A DNA stretch of 64,000 bases from Macrothele yani. Lineage: Eukaryota > Arthropoda > Arachnida > Araneae > Macrothelidae. The stretch lies in assembly GCA_039090855.1 (NCBI GenBank), contig CM077011.1, positions 135,658,749-135,722,748 of the forward strand. Reading direction: 5' to 3'. A model generated the notes under the pieces. That model was given only the letters and a program-made list of their open reading frames with translations. It searched no databases and was not told the origin of the DNA. This document shows, one piece after another, positions 43,190-54,155 of this stretch. Position numbers and translations under genes: made by a program. Within the stretch, counting starts at the first letter, position 1; each line of letters opens with the position of its first letter.

Positions 43190-43646
43190 TTTTAAACATA
43201 ACCATAATTATATTAAAAATCAATAACTTTTCCTTTGGTGATGTTGAAACCAGAATAAGGATGGCGCGACCGGTACTTTGATGACGTCAGTAGACAAACA
43301 AATGTTGGATTGCATAATTATGGTTATGTTTTAGAAAATATTAAGTATTCCAAGTTATAAAATGAAGCTATTTTAATCGATGTTCAAATTTTCATCCTTG
43401 TGAACGCATTAATTGTCCAGAAAAAAGATAGCGCAACCTGTACTTTCATGACGTCAGTAGACAAACAAATGTTGGATTACATAATTATGGTTATGTTTTA
43501 GAAAATATGAAGTATTCCAAGTTATAAAATGAAGCTTTTTTAATCGGTGCTCAAATTTTCATCCTTGGGAACGCATTAATTGGGAAGAAAATGTGTACAG
43601 AAATTTTTTCATTCGATGTACAGGAACCAAAATTACTTAACGTTCA

Positions 43647-44038
43647 CCTTAAAGGAGCAATTCTTGTATGTATGTAAATTTTATTTTGGAAACGGCTCTT
43701 AGGATTTTGGTGAAAGTCGTTAACCTACCGTTTTCTGGTACTAGAAATCGATTTAGCTTGATCTCGACTTTAGGAAAATTCGTTTAGTGGGTTAAATAAC
43801 CACCCCGAAGTACCAAGTTTTTAGTGTCATGGCGTCGTCCCATTAATGTTATCCATGCTTAGAAATATTATGACGTCATCGTCTCGCAATTCAGATGTTG
43901 GCGCGCGGTCACGCCCTCTGTCTCATTACGTCACGTGTTGTGTGCGGATCCTTTAAAAGTTTTATGACGTCACACTCTTGCGAGCAGATGGTCGAGATTC
44001 CCATCTGCCTCATTACGTCGCGCGTTGTGTGCGTATGT
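43647..44038. other. No gene recognised
   Basis: Between K and F. Contains two copies of a CATTACGTC(A/G)CG(T/C)GTTGTGTGCG phrase (43923, 44011), suggesting a short local duplication. Confidence 0.45.
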
Positions 44039-45512
44039 TCGTCCGCACGATACCTCGCGTAAAAATCGTTCGATTTCGATGAAATTTTAGTTTGTGGTAG
44101 GGGAACACCTGGAAAGGAACCCTATTGAAAGTGAACGAAATGGGGTCAAAGTTCAGGACATAGGAGCGGAATCCATTATACGCGTCATAACTAACGTAAA
44201 AAAGGTACGACTTCGATTTAATTTTAGTATCTGGTAGGGGACCACCTGGGAACACATCCTATTGGAAATGGGCGAAATGGGGTCAAAGGTCAGGACATAG
44301 GAGCGGAATCATTTCCATCGCCATTATGCGTCATAACTTAGGTAAAAATGCTTCGATTTGGATGAAATGTTAGTATGTTGTAGGGACCTACGTGGGGACG
44401 AATCCTGTTGAAAATGGGCGAAATGAGGTCTAAGGTTAGGACACAGGAGCGGGATCTATTCCATAGCCCTTATGCATCATAACTTGCGTAAAATTGCTTC
44501 GATTGCGACGCAATTTTATCATGTTATTTCGGTGGTATACTAAACCAGTTCTGTTGAATATCTTCGAAATGGGATCAAAGGTCAGGGCACAGGAGCTAGA
44601 TTTATTCCACAGCCATTATCCTCATAACTTGAGTAATGGTTTCTGGTATGTTGGAAAGCGTATCATAATCAATGTATTGCATGATTTTACTAACTTGTTA
44701 CGTAAGTTATGACGCATTAGGACGATGGAATGGATCCCGCTTCCATGTCCTGACCTTTGACCCCATTTCGTCCATTTTCAATAAGGTTCGTCTCCAGGTT
44801 ATCCCCTACCATATACTAAAATTTCATCGAAATCGAACCATTTTTTACGCGAGTTATCGCGCGGACAGACAGGTGGATGGACAAAGCTGGAGCATATACG
44901 CTTCTTCAAATTACAATTAGGAAGCGTAAACAAGTTAGTAAAATCATGCAATGCATTGATTATGATACGCTTTCCAACATACCAGAAATCATTACTCAAG
45001 TTATCAGCATAATGGCTGTGGAATAAATCTGGCTCCTGTATCTGACCTTTGACCCCATTTCGATGTTATTAAACAGAATTAGTTCAGTATACCTCCGGAA
45101 AAAACATTCTAAAGTTTTGTCGCAATAGAAGCATTTTTAGTCAAGTTATGAGGATAATGACTGTGGAATAAATCTTGCTCCTGTGCCATGACCTTTAACC
45201 CCATTTCGATTATATTCAACAGAGCCGGTTCAGTATACTTCCGGAACAACATGATTAAGTTTTTGTCGCAATCGAAGCATATTTACGTAAGTTATGACGC
45301 ATAAGGGCGATAGAATGGATCCCGCTCCTATGTCGTCACCTTTGACCCCATTTCTTCCATTTTCAATAGCTTTCGTCAGCACGTTGTCTCCTACCACATA
45401 CTAAAATTTCATCGAAATCGAACCATTTTTACGCGAGTTATTGTGCGGACAGGCAGGCAGACGGACAAAGCTGGAGCACATACTCTTCTTCAACCTACGG
45501 TTGGAAAGCGTA
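44039..45512. repeat. Repeat F, copies 2 and 3
   Basis: Plus-orientation monomers begin near 44048, 44184, 44332, 44478 and 44621. From 44700 the orientation flips and minus monomers run to a palindromic cap at 44897-44928 (TACGCTTC...GGAAGCGTA). A second minus block follows and ends at a third cap, 45481-45512. Each cap is 32 nt and is preceded by GGACAGACAGG(T/C)..ACAAAGCTGGAGCA. Confidence 0.8.
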
Positions 45513-45667
45513 AAGAATAGTGTCCACAGACAGGCGAACGGAATGATGGTTAGGATACGGAAACACGATAATTACATTTTTCAAAACTGTGTGTTGCAAA
45601 TTTAGGAGAATCTTCTGCTGCATAAACTATTTTGCTGAATTGATTTTTTTTTTTTTTCTTTTTTGAG

Positions 45668-45749
45668 GTCAACCGTGGTCTTGTCGATTTGAATCTCAGC
45701 CACAATTCCATAACTGGTGTCAGTGGGAGGCATTTAGGTGGCGCTATAA
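45668..45749 (+). CDS. LRRC74-like leucine-rich repeat gene, exon d
   Basis: An 82-nt exon. A long T-rich tract ending TTTTGAG is the acceptor and the donor is GTAAGT. It enters in phase 0 and carries one base to the next exon. It encodes VNRGLVDLNLSHNSITGVSG and RHLGGAI. After exon c this reads AEGLQVNRGLVDLNLSHNSI, an uninterrupted repeat with the LNLSHN consensus characteristic of LRRC74 and NLR-type repeats. The intron upstream is 20.6 kb and the one downstream 5.3 kb. Confidence 0.87.
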
Positions 45750-46117
45750 GTAAGTCATCACCAGCTTTCTCTGGTTCGTTTGCAATGTAATTAGATATAA
45801 TTTCACTATTAATTTACGTTTACAAAAAATTTTAAATAACTTAATTTAAAAATTGCACTTTATAAAAACAGTTAGATCCACACACAGTCAGTCAGTGCGT
45901 TAGTGTATATTTGTGAGATATAGCCATATTTAAGACATGCTGCTATATACTACAGGAGAGAGCGGGCAACTGCAAATCTAAACATGCTGTTAAAATCCTT
46001 CATAGCGGATTAATGGAATATTCTGCAAAAAAACATATTGAAAATTGGTTTGTAATGACCAACAGTTCCTTTAAGATTTAAAGGTTTGTAAACAAGGACG
46101 TCGCCAAGGGGGTGCGA
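45750..46117. other. No recognisable feature
   Basis: Intronic, AT-rich, with nothing recognised. Confidence 0.4.
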
Positions 46118-46842
46118 AGATTAATATTCACCAAAGTACGGGATTTTGTATGGCATCAAAAAAAAAAGTCCAAAATCTGGGCAATAGGGGGCGCTGCTGC
46201 AGAGAAAACAACGAGAGGTGAGAATTGTGAAATGAGATCTACGTTAAATTAGTGAAACTTACTTTATTTCAGCATGATCTACAGATGCAAGTGCTCAATA
46301 TGTCCACCACCGCATTTCAGTATTGCGTGCAGTCGTGATTACGCCTTACACAGGATTGAACAATATGTCAACGGGAATGCTGATACCTCCTGCCGTGTGA
46401 CGTCTTTCAGCGATGGTAAGGTCTGGGGATTACCTCTATAGACAAAAGATTTCAAGTAGTCCGACAACCCGAAATCAGCGGGTGTGAGATCTGGAGATCT
46501 AGGAGATCACTATGCACTATATGCCTGCTCAATAGACGATCGACGATAAACGTGCACGCCTGATTTCACGTTATATGCAAATTATTAGCTTAATGAAACC
46601 GTGTGGTTTTGCAATCAGAATGACAGCACGAACCTTTATTATTTTCGCACATTGAAAATGTGACTGCATTTCTCCGTAATGGTTTTTATGTCTCACTCTA
46701 ACGTTGCTTTGCGCGAGTAATGTGCAAATATCATTTATGTGGCATTCTCTGCAGCAGCGCCATCTATCGTCGAGATTTTGAAATATTTTCTTTTCTTGAT
46801 GCCATACAAAATCCCGTACCTCGGTAAATATTAATCTGCAAA
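46118..46842 (-). mobile_element. Non-autonomous mariner/Tc1-type element with 80-bp inverted ends
   Basis: Long inverted ends: GTACGGGATTTTGTATGGCA, a poly-A stretch and GGGCGCTGCTGCAGAGAA on the left; the complement (TTCTCTGCAGCAGCGCCATC, TGCCATACAAAATCCCGTAC) on the right. Between them the minus strand keeps the end of a transposase (46230-46540: SPRSPDLTPADFGLSDYLKS, FVYRGNPQT, HAILKCGGGHIEH). That is the third-Asp block and C terminus of a mariner-type DDE protein. The rest is deleted. Confidence 0.75.
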
Positions 46843-47854
46843 CCGCATGTCTCTCCGGCACATAGATCTTTTGAATCGCATTTTACTTTTGCACCGAACT
46901 TTTGAATCATCCGGTATATGAAAAGGGCATAAAAGATTATACTAAAATGATTGATATAGTGAACAAAATACAGAGAAAAACTTGATACAATGAACAAGTT
47001 ACAGTGAGTGACTTGACCTATTCGACGGTTAGTTTGAAACTTTGTACAGAAGCTTTTTCTACAAAATAATGCGACATCTGGCATTACAAATCGGAACTGT
47101 CTAAATTCTCGACAATGTGGCATAGGGGCGACATCTGCTTTAGATGCAATTTTGCTCACTTTGACAGCTCAAGATTTCAGTTTTTATTGTAGGTTACAGC
47201 GTTTAAATAGATCGATAATTCGCAAAATTTATAATATAATCAGCACTAAACTCAGAAAGTTAGTTGAATTAAAAAAGTAAAAAATAATTAAAGCGTACAA
47301 ATTAATATTCAAATTGGGCTAAATTAAATTAATATACAAACGCAACTTGCCGTGATATTAAGAACTCAATGCGAATTTTCTAGATTGGATAAATAGAACT
47401 CGAGTCATTAATAATCCAATGTTTTAAAATTAGCAAGAGATCACCTTGACATCTAAAAATGATCGCGTGCTATTATACAGCAGTCAATCATTTTGGCATC
47501 GCGAGAGCACACACGAATTGATCGATAAGTGATGGCGCAAAAATGCAGACGCTGCTGTGACGTCAAGCGTTCAAATGTGACAGACAGATAGATCTGAATG
47601 TTTATACATATTATAGCACACGATCACTTTGACATCTCGAGAGCGTCTCAGGCAGAGAGATAGAGGTAGATCTGGGTGCTTATATATATAATTCCTTCTT
47701 CAGCGCTTTGAAAAATGTGTGATGCTTTTTCCACACGTCGTCTGGAATTAATCATAATTCCTTCTTCTACAATGCATGGTTTTTCAAGCATGTTTTGCGG
47801 CGAATCCGTAACCTGCGACTTTGTGCCCCCGCCTTTTTCAAGTGCGGGGATATA
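46843..47854. other. No gene recognised
   Basis: About 1 kb of intron. Two similar stretches (GATCACTTTGACATCTCGAG near 47625 and GATCACCTTGACATCTAAAA near 47440) hint at an old local duplication; nothing else recognised. Confidence 0.4.
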
Positions 47855-49137
47855 CACGGTCCAGTCATATTATTGTGAACACCAGATAATACCCAGAGTA
47901 ACCGCCGTGTACAGCGCTGACAGCAGCTAGACGGGCTGGGAGTGACTCAACAAGGTGCTGGAAGGTGTTCACAGGTATGTGGAGCCATGTTGACTGCAGT
48001 GCATCCCACAGCTGCTAGACGGTGCGTGGTGGAGGATCCATACAGCAAACAACATGATCAAGGTGGTCCCACAGATGCTCAATTGGGTTTAAATCTGGGG
48101 ATTTAGGGGACCAGGGATGTTCTTGAATTCTACATGCAGCGTGCTCTTCCAACCACACTCAGGCATTTCTAGCTGTGTGACACATCGCATTGTTGTGCTG
48201 GAAGATCCCATCCGCCCCAGGGAAGACAATCAGCATGTATGGGTGTACGTGGTCTGCAAGGATGGATTCATAACTATTTCGGTTCATAGTGCATTCCACA
48301 GGTATGAGTTGACCCAGGGAATACCCCGAAAACATTCCCCAGAACATAACGCTGCCCCCACCAGCTTGTGTTCTTCCAGCAATGGTTGAAGAGTGTTTGT
48401 TCTCCGACGTTTGTCGCCTTATACACCAACGTTCATCCGTTGGATGAAGCAGAAAACGTGACTCATCGGAGAAGGCAATCCTTTGCCAATCAACGAAGGT
48501 CCAATTCCGATACTGCCGTGCATATGTAAACTTTTTCTTCCGATGCCATTAGCATAGGTGCAGTGACAATCCGTCTGTTTCAAGTGCGGGGATATTACTT
48601 CTCCCGGTGCCACTCTTATCCCGGTACGTGAGAGACGACCGCGTCATTGGTCGAATTGGTCGTCATTGGTCCACACGCAGCAGGGTTCGCTGAACTGTCG
48701 TTTTAGACACACTTCCGGTAGCCCCCTGGTTCATTCGGCTAGTGAGTTGCTCCACTGTATAGCGTGTCGATGGCCCTCACGCACCCTCGAAACCGACGTT
48801 CACCTCTCACATCAATGGCACGTGGTGCTCCGTAGTTTCACGTCGCTTATTCGCAATGGTGCCATTTCTCCAATCACGATACACTCTAACAGTTCACAAA
48901 CTGCGCTGTTTCAGAAATATTGATACCCTTGGCTCGAAAGCCTATAATCATTCCTTTTTGCAAATCTGATAAACCTATAATTTTATCCATGACAGCAACA
49001 AGTGATGTGTTTTCAGAATACCTACAGCACACCTTATATACGCTCCAAGCCAGCTCACGACAAGTGCCTTCTTTCACTGGCTACGTGCTGCTGACTTCAA
49101 AAGTAGGAGGTGGTTACAATAATGTGACTCGAGTGTG
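47855..49137 (-). mobile_element. Tc1-type transposon with both ends, inactive
   Basis: Ends TACACGGTCCAGTCATATTA (left, including TA) and the complement of TACACACTCGAGTCACATTA (right). 1283 bp. Transposase on the minus strand. Confidence 0.85.
47867..48990 (-). pseudogene. Tc1-like transposase, second catalytic Asp lost
   Basis: Start ATG 48988-48990: MDKIIGLSDLQKGMIIGFRA, then KGINISETAQFVNC and a TAG. Later blocks are WHHCE-type linker, RRFRGCVRA, IAFSDESRFLLHPTDE (first Asp), GSVMFWGMFSGYSLGQLIPV, FQHNNAMCHTARNA and WSPKSPDLNPIEHLWDHLDH (Glu), ending VHGGYSGYYLVFTI near 47867. The second catalytic position reads N-N-A where the family has D-N-A, so catalysis would be lost even without the stops and frameshifts. 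Confidence 0.85.
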
Positions 49138-49505
49138 TATGGTACCTACCCCAGAGGTGTCGCACTTGTCAAAAAGGCATGTTGCAAAGCTAAGTGTTTG
49201 TTGGTGCAGTTAAAACGATAGAATGCCTGACTCTGGCGAAGAAGATGTGGATTCGAGTTCCATCAGCGGCAAATTTGGGCTTTTACCCTGTATGGGCTGC
49301 TATCTGTTGTGGCTTTTCGGTTTGAGGTACCTCTTCTCTCTTCTTATTTCAAGTTTTTGTATGCCTTATTCTTTAATCTTCCTCGTTCCCAGGCCTATGT
49401 GTCGTTATTCGACCAATGACGCTGTCGTCTCTCACGTACCGGGATAAGTGTGGCACCGGGATAAGTAAATGGCACAGGGATAAGACACCGGGATAAGTGT
49501 GTAAA
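49138..49505. other. No gene recognised
   Basis: Contains repeated CACCGGGATAAGTG phrases at 49438-49500 (three to four copies), a short tandem motif. The + strand open stretch 49223-49447 has no recognisable domain. Confidence 0.45.
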
Positions 49506-50782
49506 TACGAGGGTTGTATCGAAAGTAATGCAAAAGTGGGCATAACTGTTTTATTAACTGACAGAGGTCGTTCAAATTGCAGCTGTTGGTAGAGTAACTC
49601 TTTCTCTATACGCAGGTGCTACTCAACATAGTCTCCATCACAAGCGATGCTTTAGTCCCATCGTGAAACCCAACTCTCGAATCGTCTTTGAAAAAAAATC
49701 AGCTATGGACTATTGTACCCACTTCTTCACAGCCACTTTCACCTCGTCTGTGTCATCAAATTTTCTCCCTGGAGACTGTCTTTCATTGGACCAAACATGT
49801 GGAAGTTAGAAGATGCCAGATCTGGGCTGTGCGGTAGATGGGGGACTACAAACGAGCCTGATTTCCTAATTCTCCTGATTTGTTGCCAAAGATGTGTGTG
49901 GTCTCGCATTGTTATGATTGAATGTGGATCCTTTTCAGATTCTTGTTCGGTCTCTTCCTCATTATGACTTCTCTAAGCTTCTTGAGTGTCTCGATGTACC
50001 TCTTGCTGATCACGGTACGGCCACGTTCCAGAAAATGAAAGAGAATGTCACCCCTGTCATCCCCCCAAAAAACAGTCACCATGATTTCTCTGTGCTGATC
50101 GTTGGCTCTTGAACTTCTTGCGCCTTAGTGAAAAGATGTGACGCCATTACATGGATTGATTCTGCGTTTCCGGATCGTAGAGATACGGCCACGTTTCATC
50201 CCCTGTCACCAGATAGGAAGGAAACATGTCTTCATTGGCTTCAAACGCTTCCAGCAGATCAGAGCAGATTTCCACCCTTCTCTCCTTCAAATCGGGTGTC
50301 AACTGCCAAGGTACTCAATTTGCACACGCTTTGCAATACCCTAAGTTTTCCACCATCTTCTGTATGGCATTGTGACCGCAGTCCAATTGTGTAACAAGCT
50401 CACGGATTGTGACTTGTCTCTGCGCTGACGATTCGGGTCAGTGGTCTCCGATGATGGTGTCCCACTGCATGGTTTATCTTCAATGCTGGTTCCCCCTTCT
50501 TTAAACTTCTTCGTCCACCTGTGCACATTGCTCTTGTCAATGGTGTCATCTCCGTAAACATTCTGTAGCCTTCTGTGGATGTCGGACAGCCTGCACCCTT
50601 ATTTCGTAAGAACTCAACGACGGCACGTTGCTTCTGTTTGGAATCCATTATTTACCTGCGATGAAGAAGAAGGGTTACTCCTGAGGAAGTGTTACTCTAC
50701 CAACATGTGCAATTTGAACGTCCTCTGTCAGTTAATAAAAAAGTTATGCCAACTTCTGCATTACTTTCGGCACAACCTCGTA
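49506..50782 (-). mobile_element. Mariner element with 60-bp inverted ends
   Basis: Left end TACGAGGGTTGTATCGAAAG, ATAACTGTTTTATTAACTGA; the right end is the complement TACGAGGTTGTGCCGAAAGT, ATAACTTTTTTATTAACTGA. 1277 bp between TA dinucleotides. The termini are unusually long for mariner (about 60 bp aligned). Confidence 0.85.
49630..50648 (-). pseudogene. Mariner (SETMAR-like) transposase, frameshifted
   Basis: Start ATG 50646-50648: MDSKQKQRAVVEFLRNKG. After a frameshift it reads MHRWTKKFKEGGTSIEDKP, then TTDPNRQR. Later come TGDETWPYL-type text near 50185 (first Asp), IMVTVFWGDDRGDILFHFLE and RYIETLKK near 50050-49960. The C-terminal end near 49630 includes VGFHDGTKASLVME. The second and third Asp regions are too worn to read. 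Clearly inactive. Confidence 0.8.
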
Positions 50783-50799
50783 TATCATATACAAACCAT

Positions 50800-50965
50800 A
50801 TTATTCGTAAGCCTAAATATTTGTCATACATTAACTCACTATTTGAAAATGCAAATCCCTGTCGTATGCTGTTTGTAAGAGCAAAATATCTGTCGTTTGC
50901 TGTTTGAAAGTGCAAATATCTGTCACACATAAGCGTTACTACATGTAAATTCAAATATCTATCAT
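50800..50965. repeat. Tandem repeat of about 31-bp units
   Basis: Five units on the theme TGCAAATATCTGTC(G/A)T..GCTGTTTG-AA. The array ends 50 bp before the acceptor of the next exon. Confidence 0.7.
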
Positions 50966-51017
50966 AATATTTTAAAATGTTAATATTCTACTTCTCTTAA
51001 ACATTTGTTCGTCATAG

Positions 51018-51103
51018 CAAAGAACGACACCTTACAAAATCTGGACTTAAGTTGGAACATGCTTTCCGGGGATGCAGCATCTGGAATCGCCAGTGGGTTA
51101 AAG
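51018..51103 (+). CDS. LRRC74-like leucine-rich repeat gene, exon e
   Basis: An 86-nt exon. The acceptor is TTTGTTCGTCATAG and the donor GTAAGAG. With the base carried from exon d it encodes T-KNDTLQNLDLSWNMLSG and DAASGIASGLK, and leaves in phase 0. LDLSWN followed by an A..A.GL helix is the phrase closest to LRRC74A/B. Together exons a-e give five repeats of 29, 28, 28, 28 and 27 residues with no stop, deletion or frame conflict. That strongly supports a functional gene despite more than 37 kb of transposon-filled introns. Confidence 0.87.
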
Positions 51104-52053
51104 GTAAGAGATTATTGCATCAAATTAAGTCTAGTCAAGGGAGAAATCCACAAGGTGGAAGTTAGTAAATATAATTACGCAGCGTTATACATTTCGTTCT
51201 TGTATACTTTGTGGATTTTCACCACTGAGATACGGTATAAGCTAATTAGTATTTAAAAACTAATCAGGAAATTATCGAGACTGAATTGTTATCATCGGTG
51301 AATAGAATTGAATGGGTTCGCATGGCTATCGGAAAAAGATTGCTGAAATGTTAATATCTGTCTGGGTACATTTATGTTTCATTCTATTTTTGTAGCTTTC
51401 TTAACCAGATGCAGATACATTTTTGTCGTGCGGTATGGTGCTTCAGTATAATTAATTACAATCTCCATGATATTCGAATAGCATTTATCTAAAACAAAAG
51501 CATTACGAATTAAATTCTAACCATAGTTACATCTTAACACACGCACGACCGCTGTGTCGCCCACGTCTCATAGCAACAATATTCTCTCTTTGTCTTCTTC
51601 ATAAGCAAACTGCGCAGTTTCTCCCTCGTTTCTCTTTAGTCGATTCCAGCTCGAACCTTTCTACCGTAAATCCCACACTTGTGGAGCTCCTGTCCGCAGC
51701 AGCAGAAGTAGATGTCGCTACAATTGCAGGGACGTCGCAGTGGGAAATTTTGCTGCGTCATTAAATTTCAACGCATGAAATTTTGCAAGAAAGCACATCC
51801 CACAACACCCAAAATTTTTCTGTTTTTGTACGTTCTGTACGTATTTTTGTACGTCAAAAAGTTTTGTATCCTGTTTTTACTTGACATATAGCATTGTTTT
51901 TGGGCATTCGAAAGATGTAAATAAATGAACACTGAATCCTTAAGGAGTTTCTAATAATTGTTCAGAGGTGGAAACACCACTCTTGCTGCAACGCCATTCC
52001 AACACTGCGTCTGACGTGACACATGAATAGCGAAAGGTGAATTTAGTGTTTTT
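51104..52053. other. No gene recognised
   Basis: Intron after exon e. The LRRC74 pattern predicts a further exon beginning near an ANxxLxxLDISYN-type repeat, but I could not find it here. Confidence 0.4.
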
Positions 52054-53974
52054 AACACGTCTTTTGTAAAAAAAGACCGTGCTTATGTTATCGGTTTGTC
52101 CGTCTGTAGACACGATATATCTGCAACTATTAGTCCGATTTGAAAAATTATTTTTGCATTGGGAAGCTTGAAATATATGAATGATGATCCTTCATTTCGT
52201 TTTTTTTTTTTACGATGTAGAATTTCGCCGCTAAATGCAGATGATGTCGAATTCAAAAATACGTTTTATTCCACATATTTGCTTCTAAACACCCGATTGA
52301 AAAAATTCTTTTATCTTTCGATTCCATTTACGTCGAAGAGTATTTTAGATATAGTTACTTTTTCAAATTACGTATAGATTTACCGCTAAGGGGCGTAAAA
52401 GTAAATTACGTTTTCCCCGATAACTCTTCTTCTAAAACTTCGATTTGAATTTTTCTTTTTTTTTTCCTTCAGCGGATACAGCTCCTAATGCAAAATATTT
52501 TGCATACAATTCCTAATTTTTGGTAAAGAATACTTTGGCCACCAGGGGGCGTAAGTGTTAATTTTTGCTTCTGATATATTTGCCATAAAATCTGAGCTTC
52601 TAAAATATCGATTGAAAAAATTATTTCGTGGACCGATGTCATTCACGTCGATAAACCTTTTCGGAATATTTTCTTCTGAAAATATTCCATGGTTTCTCCG
52701 GCAGGCGGCGGGCGTACATATATATCTTATTTTTGTCAATATCTCGACTTCTAGGAGTTCGATTTGAAAAATTCCTTAATTGATGGATAGTGATTTCAGT
52801 GTGGCATGTTTTTCACATAAATTCAAAATTTTCAAGTAATTCATAGACTTTCCGCTAGGGGCGTGAAGATAAATTGCTTTCCCCCCTATATCTCTGCTTC
52901 TAAATCTCCGATTTGAAAATTTCTTTCTGCACCGGATACAGCTCTTGATGGGAAATTCTTTGCACACAATTTCTAATTTTTGTAAAAAAATGGTTTATCC
53001 ACCAGGGGGTGTAAGTCTTAATTTCCGCTTCTGATGTACTTGCAGCAAAATATGAGCTTCTAAAATCTAGATTCAAAACAAAAAGTCGTTTGTAGACCGA
53101 TACTACTCATGTCGACAAACCTTTTAGGAACATTTTCTTCTTGAAATAATGCATGGTTTCTGCGCCACGAGGCGTAGATGTATATCTTATTTTTGTCAAT
53201 ATCTCTACTTCTAGAAGTCCGATTTGAAAAATTCCTTCTTTGTTGGTTAGTGTTTCCCATGCAAAATGCTTTTCCTATAAATTCTAAATTTTCAAGTAAA
53301 TCATAGACTTTCCGCTAGGGGGCACAAAGGTAAATTGCGTTTTCGGCGTTATTTCTGCTTCTACAACTCCGATTTGAAAAATTCTTTCTGTACCGCATAC
53401 AACACCTGATGGAAAATATTTTTCATATAATTTCTAATGTTTGGTAAAGAATGGTTTGGCCGCCAGGGGGCATAAGTATTAACTTCTGCTTCTGATGTAT
53501 TGGTAGCAAAATCTGGGCTCCTGAAAACTCGACTAAAAATATTTTTTCCTTGGACCGATACCACTCATTTTGAATAACCTTTTGAGAATACTTTCTTCCT
53601 TAAATAATGCATGGTTTTCCCACCAGGTGACGTAAAGTCACATCTTATTTTTGTCGATATCTCTGTTTTTAAGGGTCCGATTTGAAAAATTCTTTGTGGG
53701 TTGGAGAGCGTTTCCGGTGCGAAATGTTTCTCATATAAATTCATGTTTTTCTTAACGCATAAGTCTGCAACCAGATGGCGTAAGTTCACGATTCCGTTTA
53801 CAGCATGATCTGAGGGATTAAAAACCCGAATGAAAAACTTCTTTCTTCCGTCAGATACTATTGTTTTCCATACCGGTTCCATTGACTTTGGATGGCCTTG
53901 ATGAATTTAATTTGCGTCAGAACGGATTCAAAAGACGTGCTTATTACACCCGAAAATTCGGTGTCATCTTTCTT
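52054..53974 (-). repeat. Repeat E, copy 2
   Basis: Minus-orientation copy of the element at 22451-24711. The palindromic cap is at 52054-52083, then GTCCGTCTGTAGACACGATA. Monomers have cores near 52389, 52541, 52699, 52853, 53000, 53161, 53312, 53461, 53622 and 53770 (forms such as CCACCAGGGGGCGTAAG). The far end carries the same 38-residue frame as E1. It has fewer monomers than E1. Confidence 0.85.
53858..53974 (-). other. Conserved 38-residue reading frame at the head of repeat E2
   Basis: The same peptide as at 22454-22570 (KKDDTEFSGVISTSFESVL..., ending GKQ-stop). The frame is open further upstream to 54160 through unrelated sequence. No recognised family. Confidence 0.5.
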
Positions 53975-54079
53975 GTTAAGTATACTTTTCAGCTGTTCAG
54001 AAAAGAGAACAATCAGAAGTACAAGAAAGGCGCTTTCTAACGCAGTATAAGTATTCCAGCTTTCAGAGTATCCGTGAAA

Positions 54080-54155
54080 CTGCACTCTGCTATTCACTTC
54101 TCCCTTGTGATTTTCATTTTTCACCAACATCGATCGCAGATATTTAAACCTTTTT
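54080..54155 (-). pseudogene. Possible LINE reverse transcriptase scrap
   Basis: LKRFKYLRSMLVKNENHKGE, then VNSRVQ resembles the FKYLGS..T.NG....EV..RIQ segment downstream of the RT active site in many non-LTR elements. Only about 25 residues, so low confidence. It abuts the cap of repeat E3. Confidence 0.35.

Larger units (their letters stand above)
39853..43646. mobile_element. Palindromic MITE, family K, copy 2, split by the LINE
   Basis: Left part 39853-40008 and right part 43190-43646 form one element with inverted ends (GGTGGACGTCAAATAATTTT / AAATTACTTAACGTTCACC). TTAA lies on both outer sides. The right part contains two direct copies of a 190-bp arm with TGACGTCAGTAGACAAACAA and CAAATTTTCATCCTTG. 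Flanking TTAA suggests a piggyBac- or Kolobok-type mechanism; this is inference. Confidence 0.65.
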
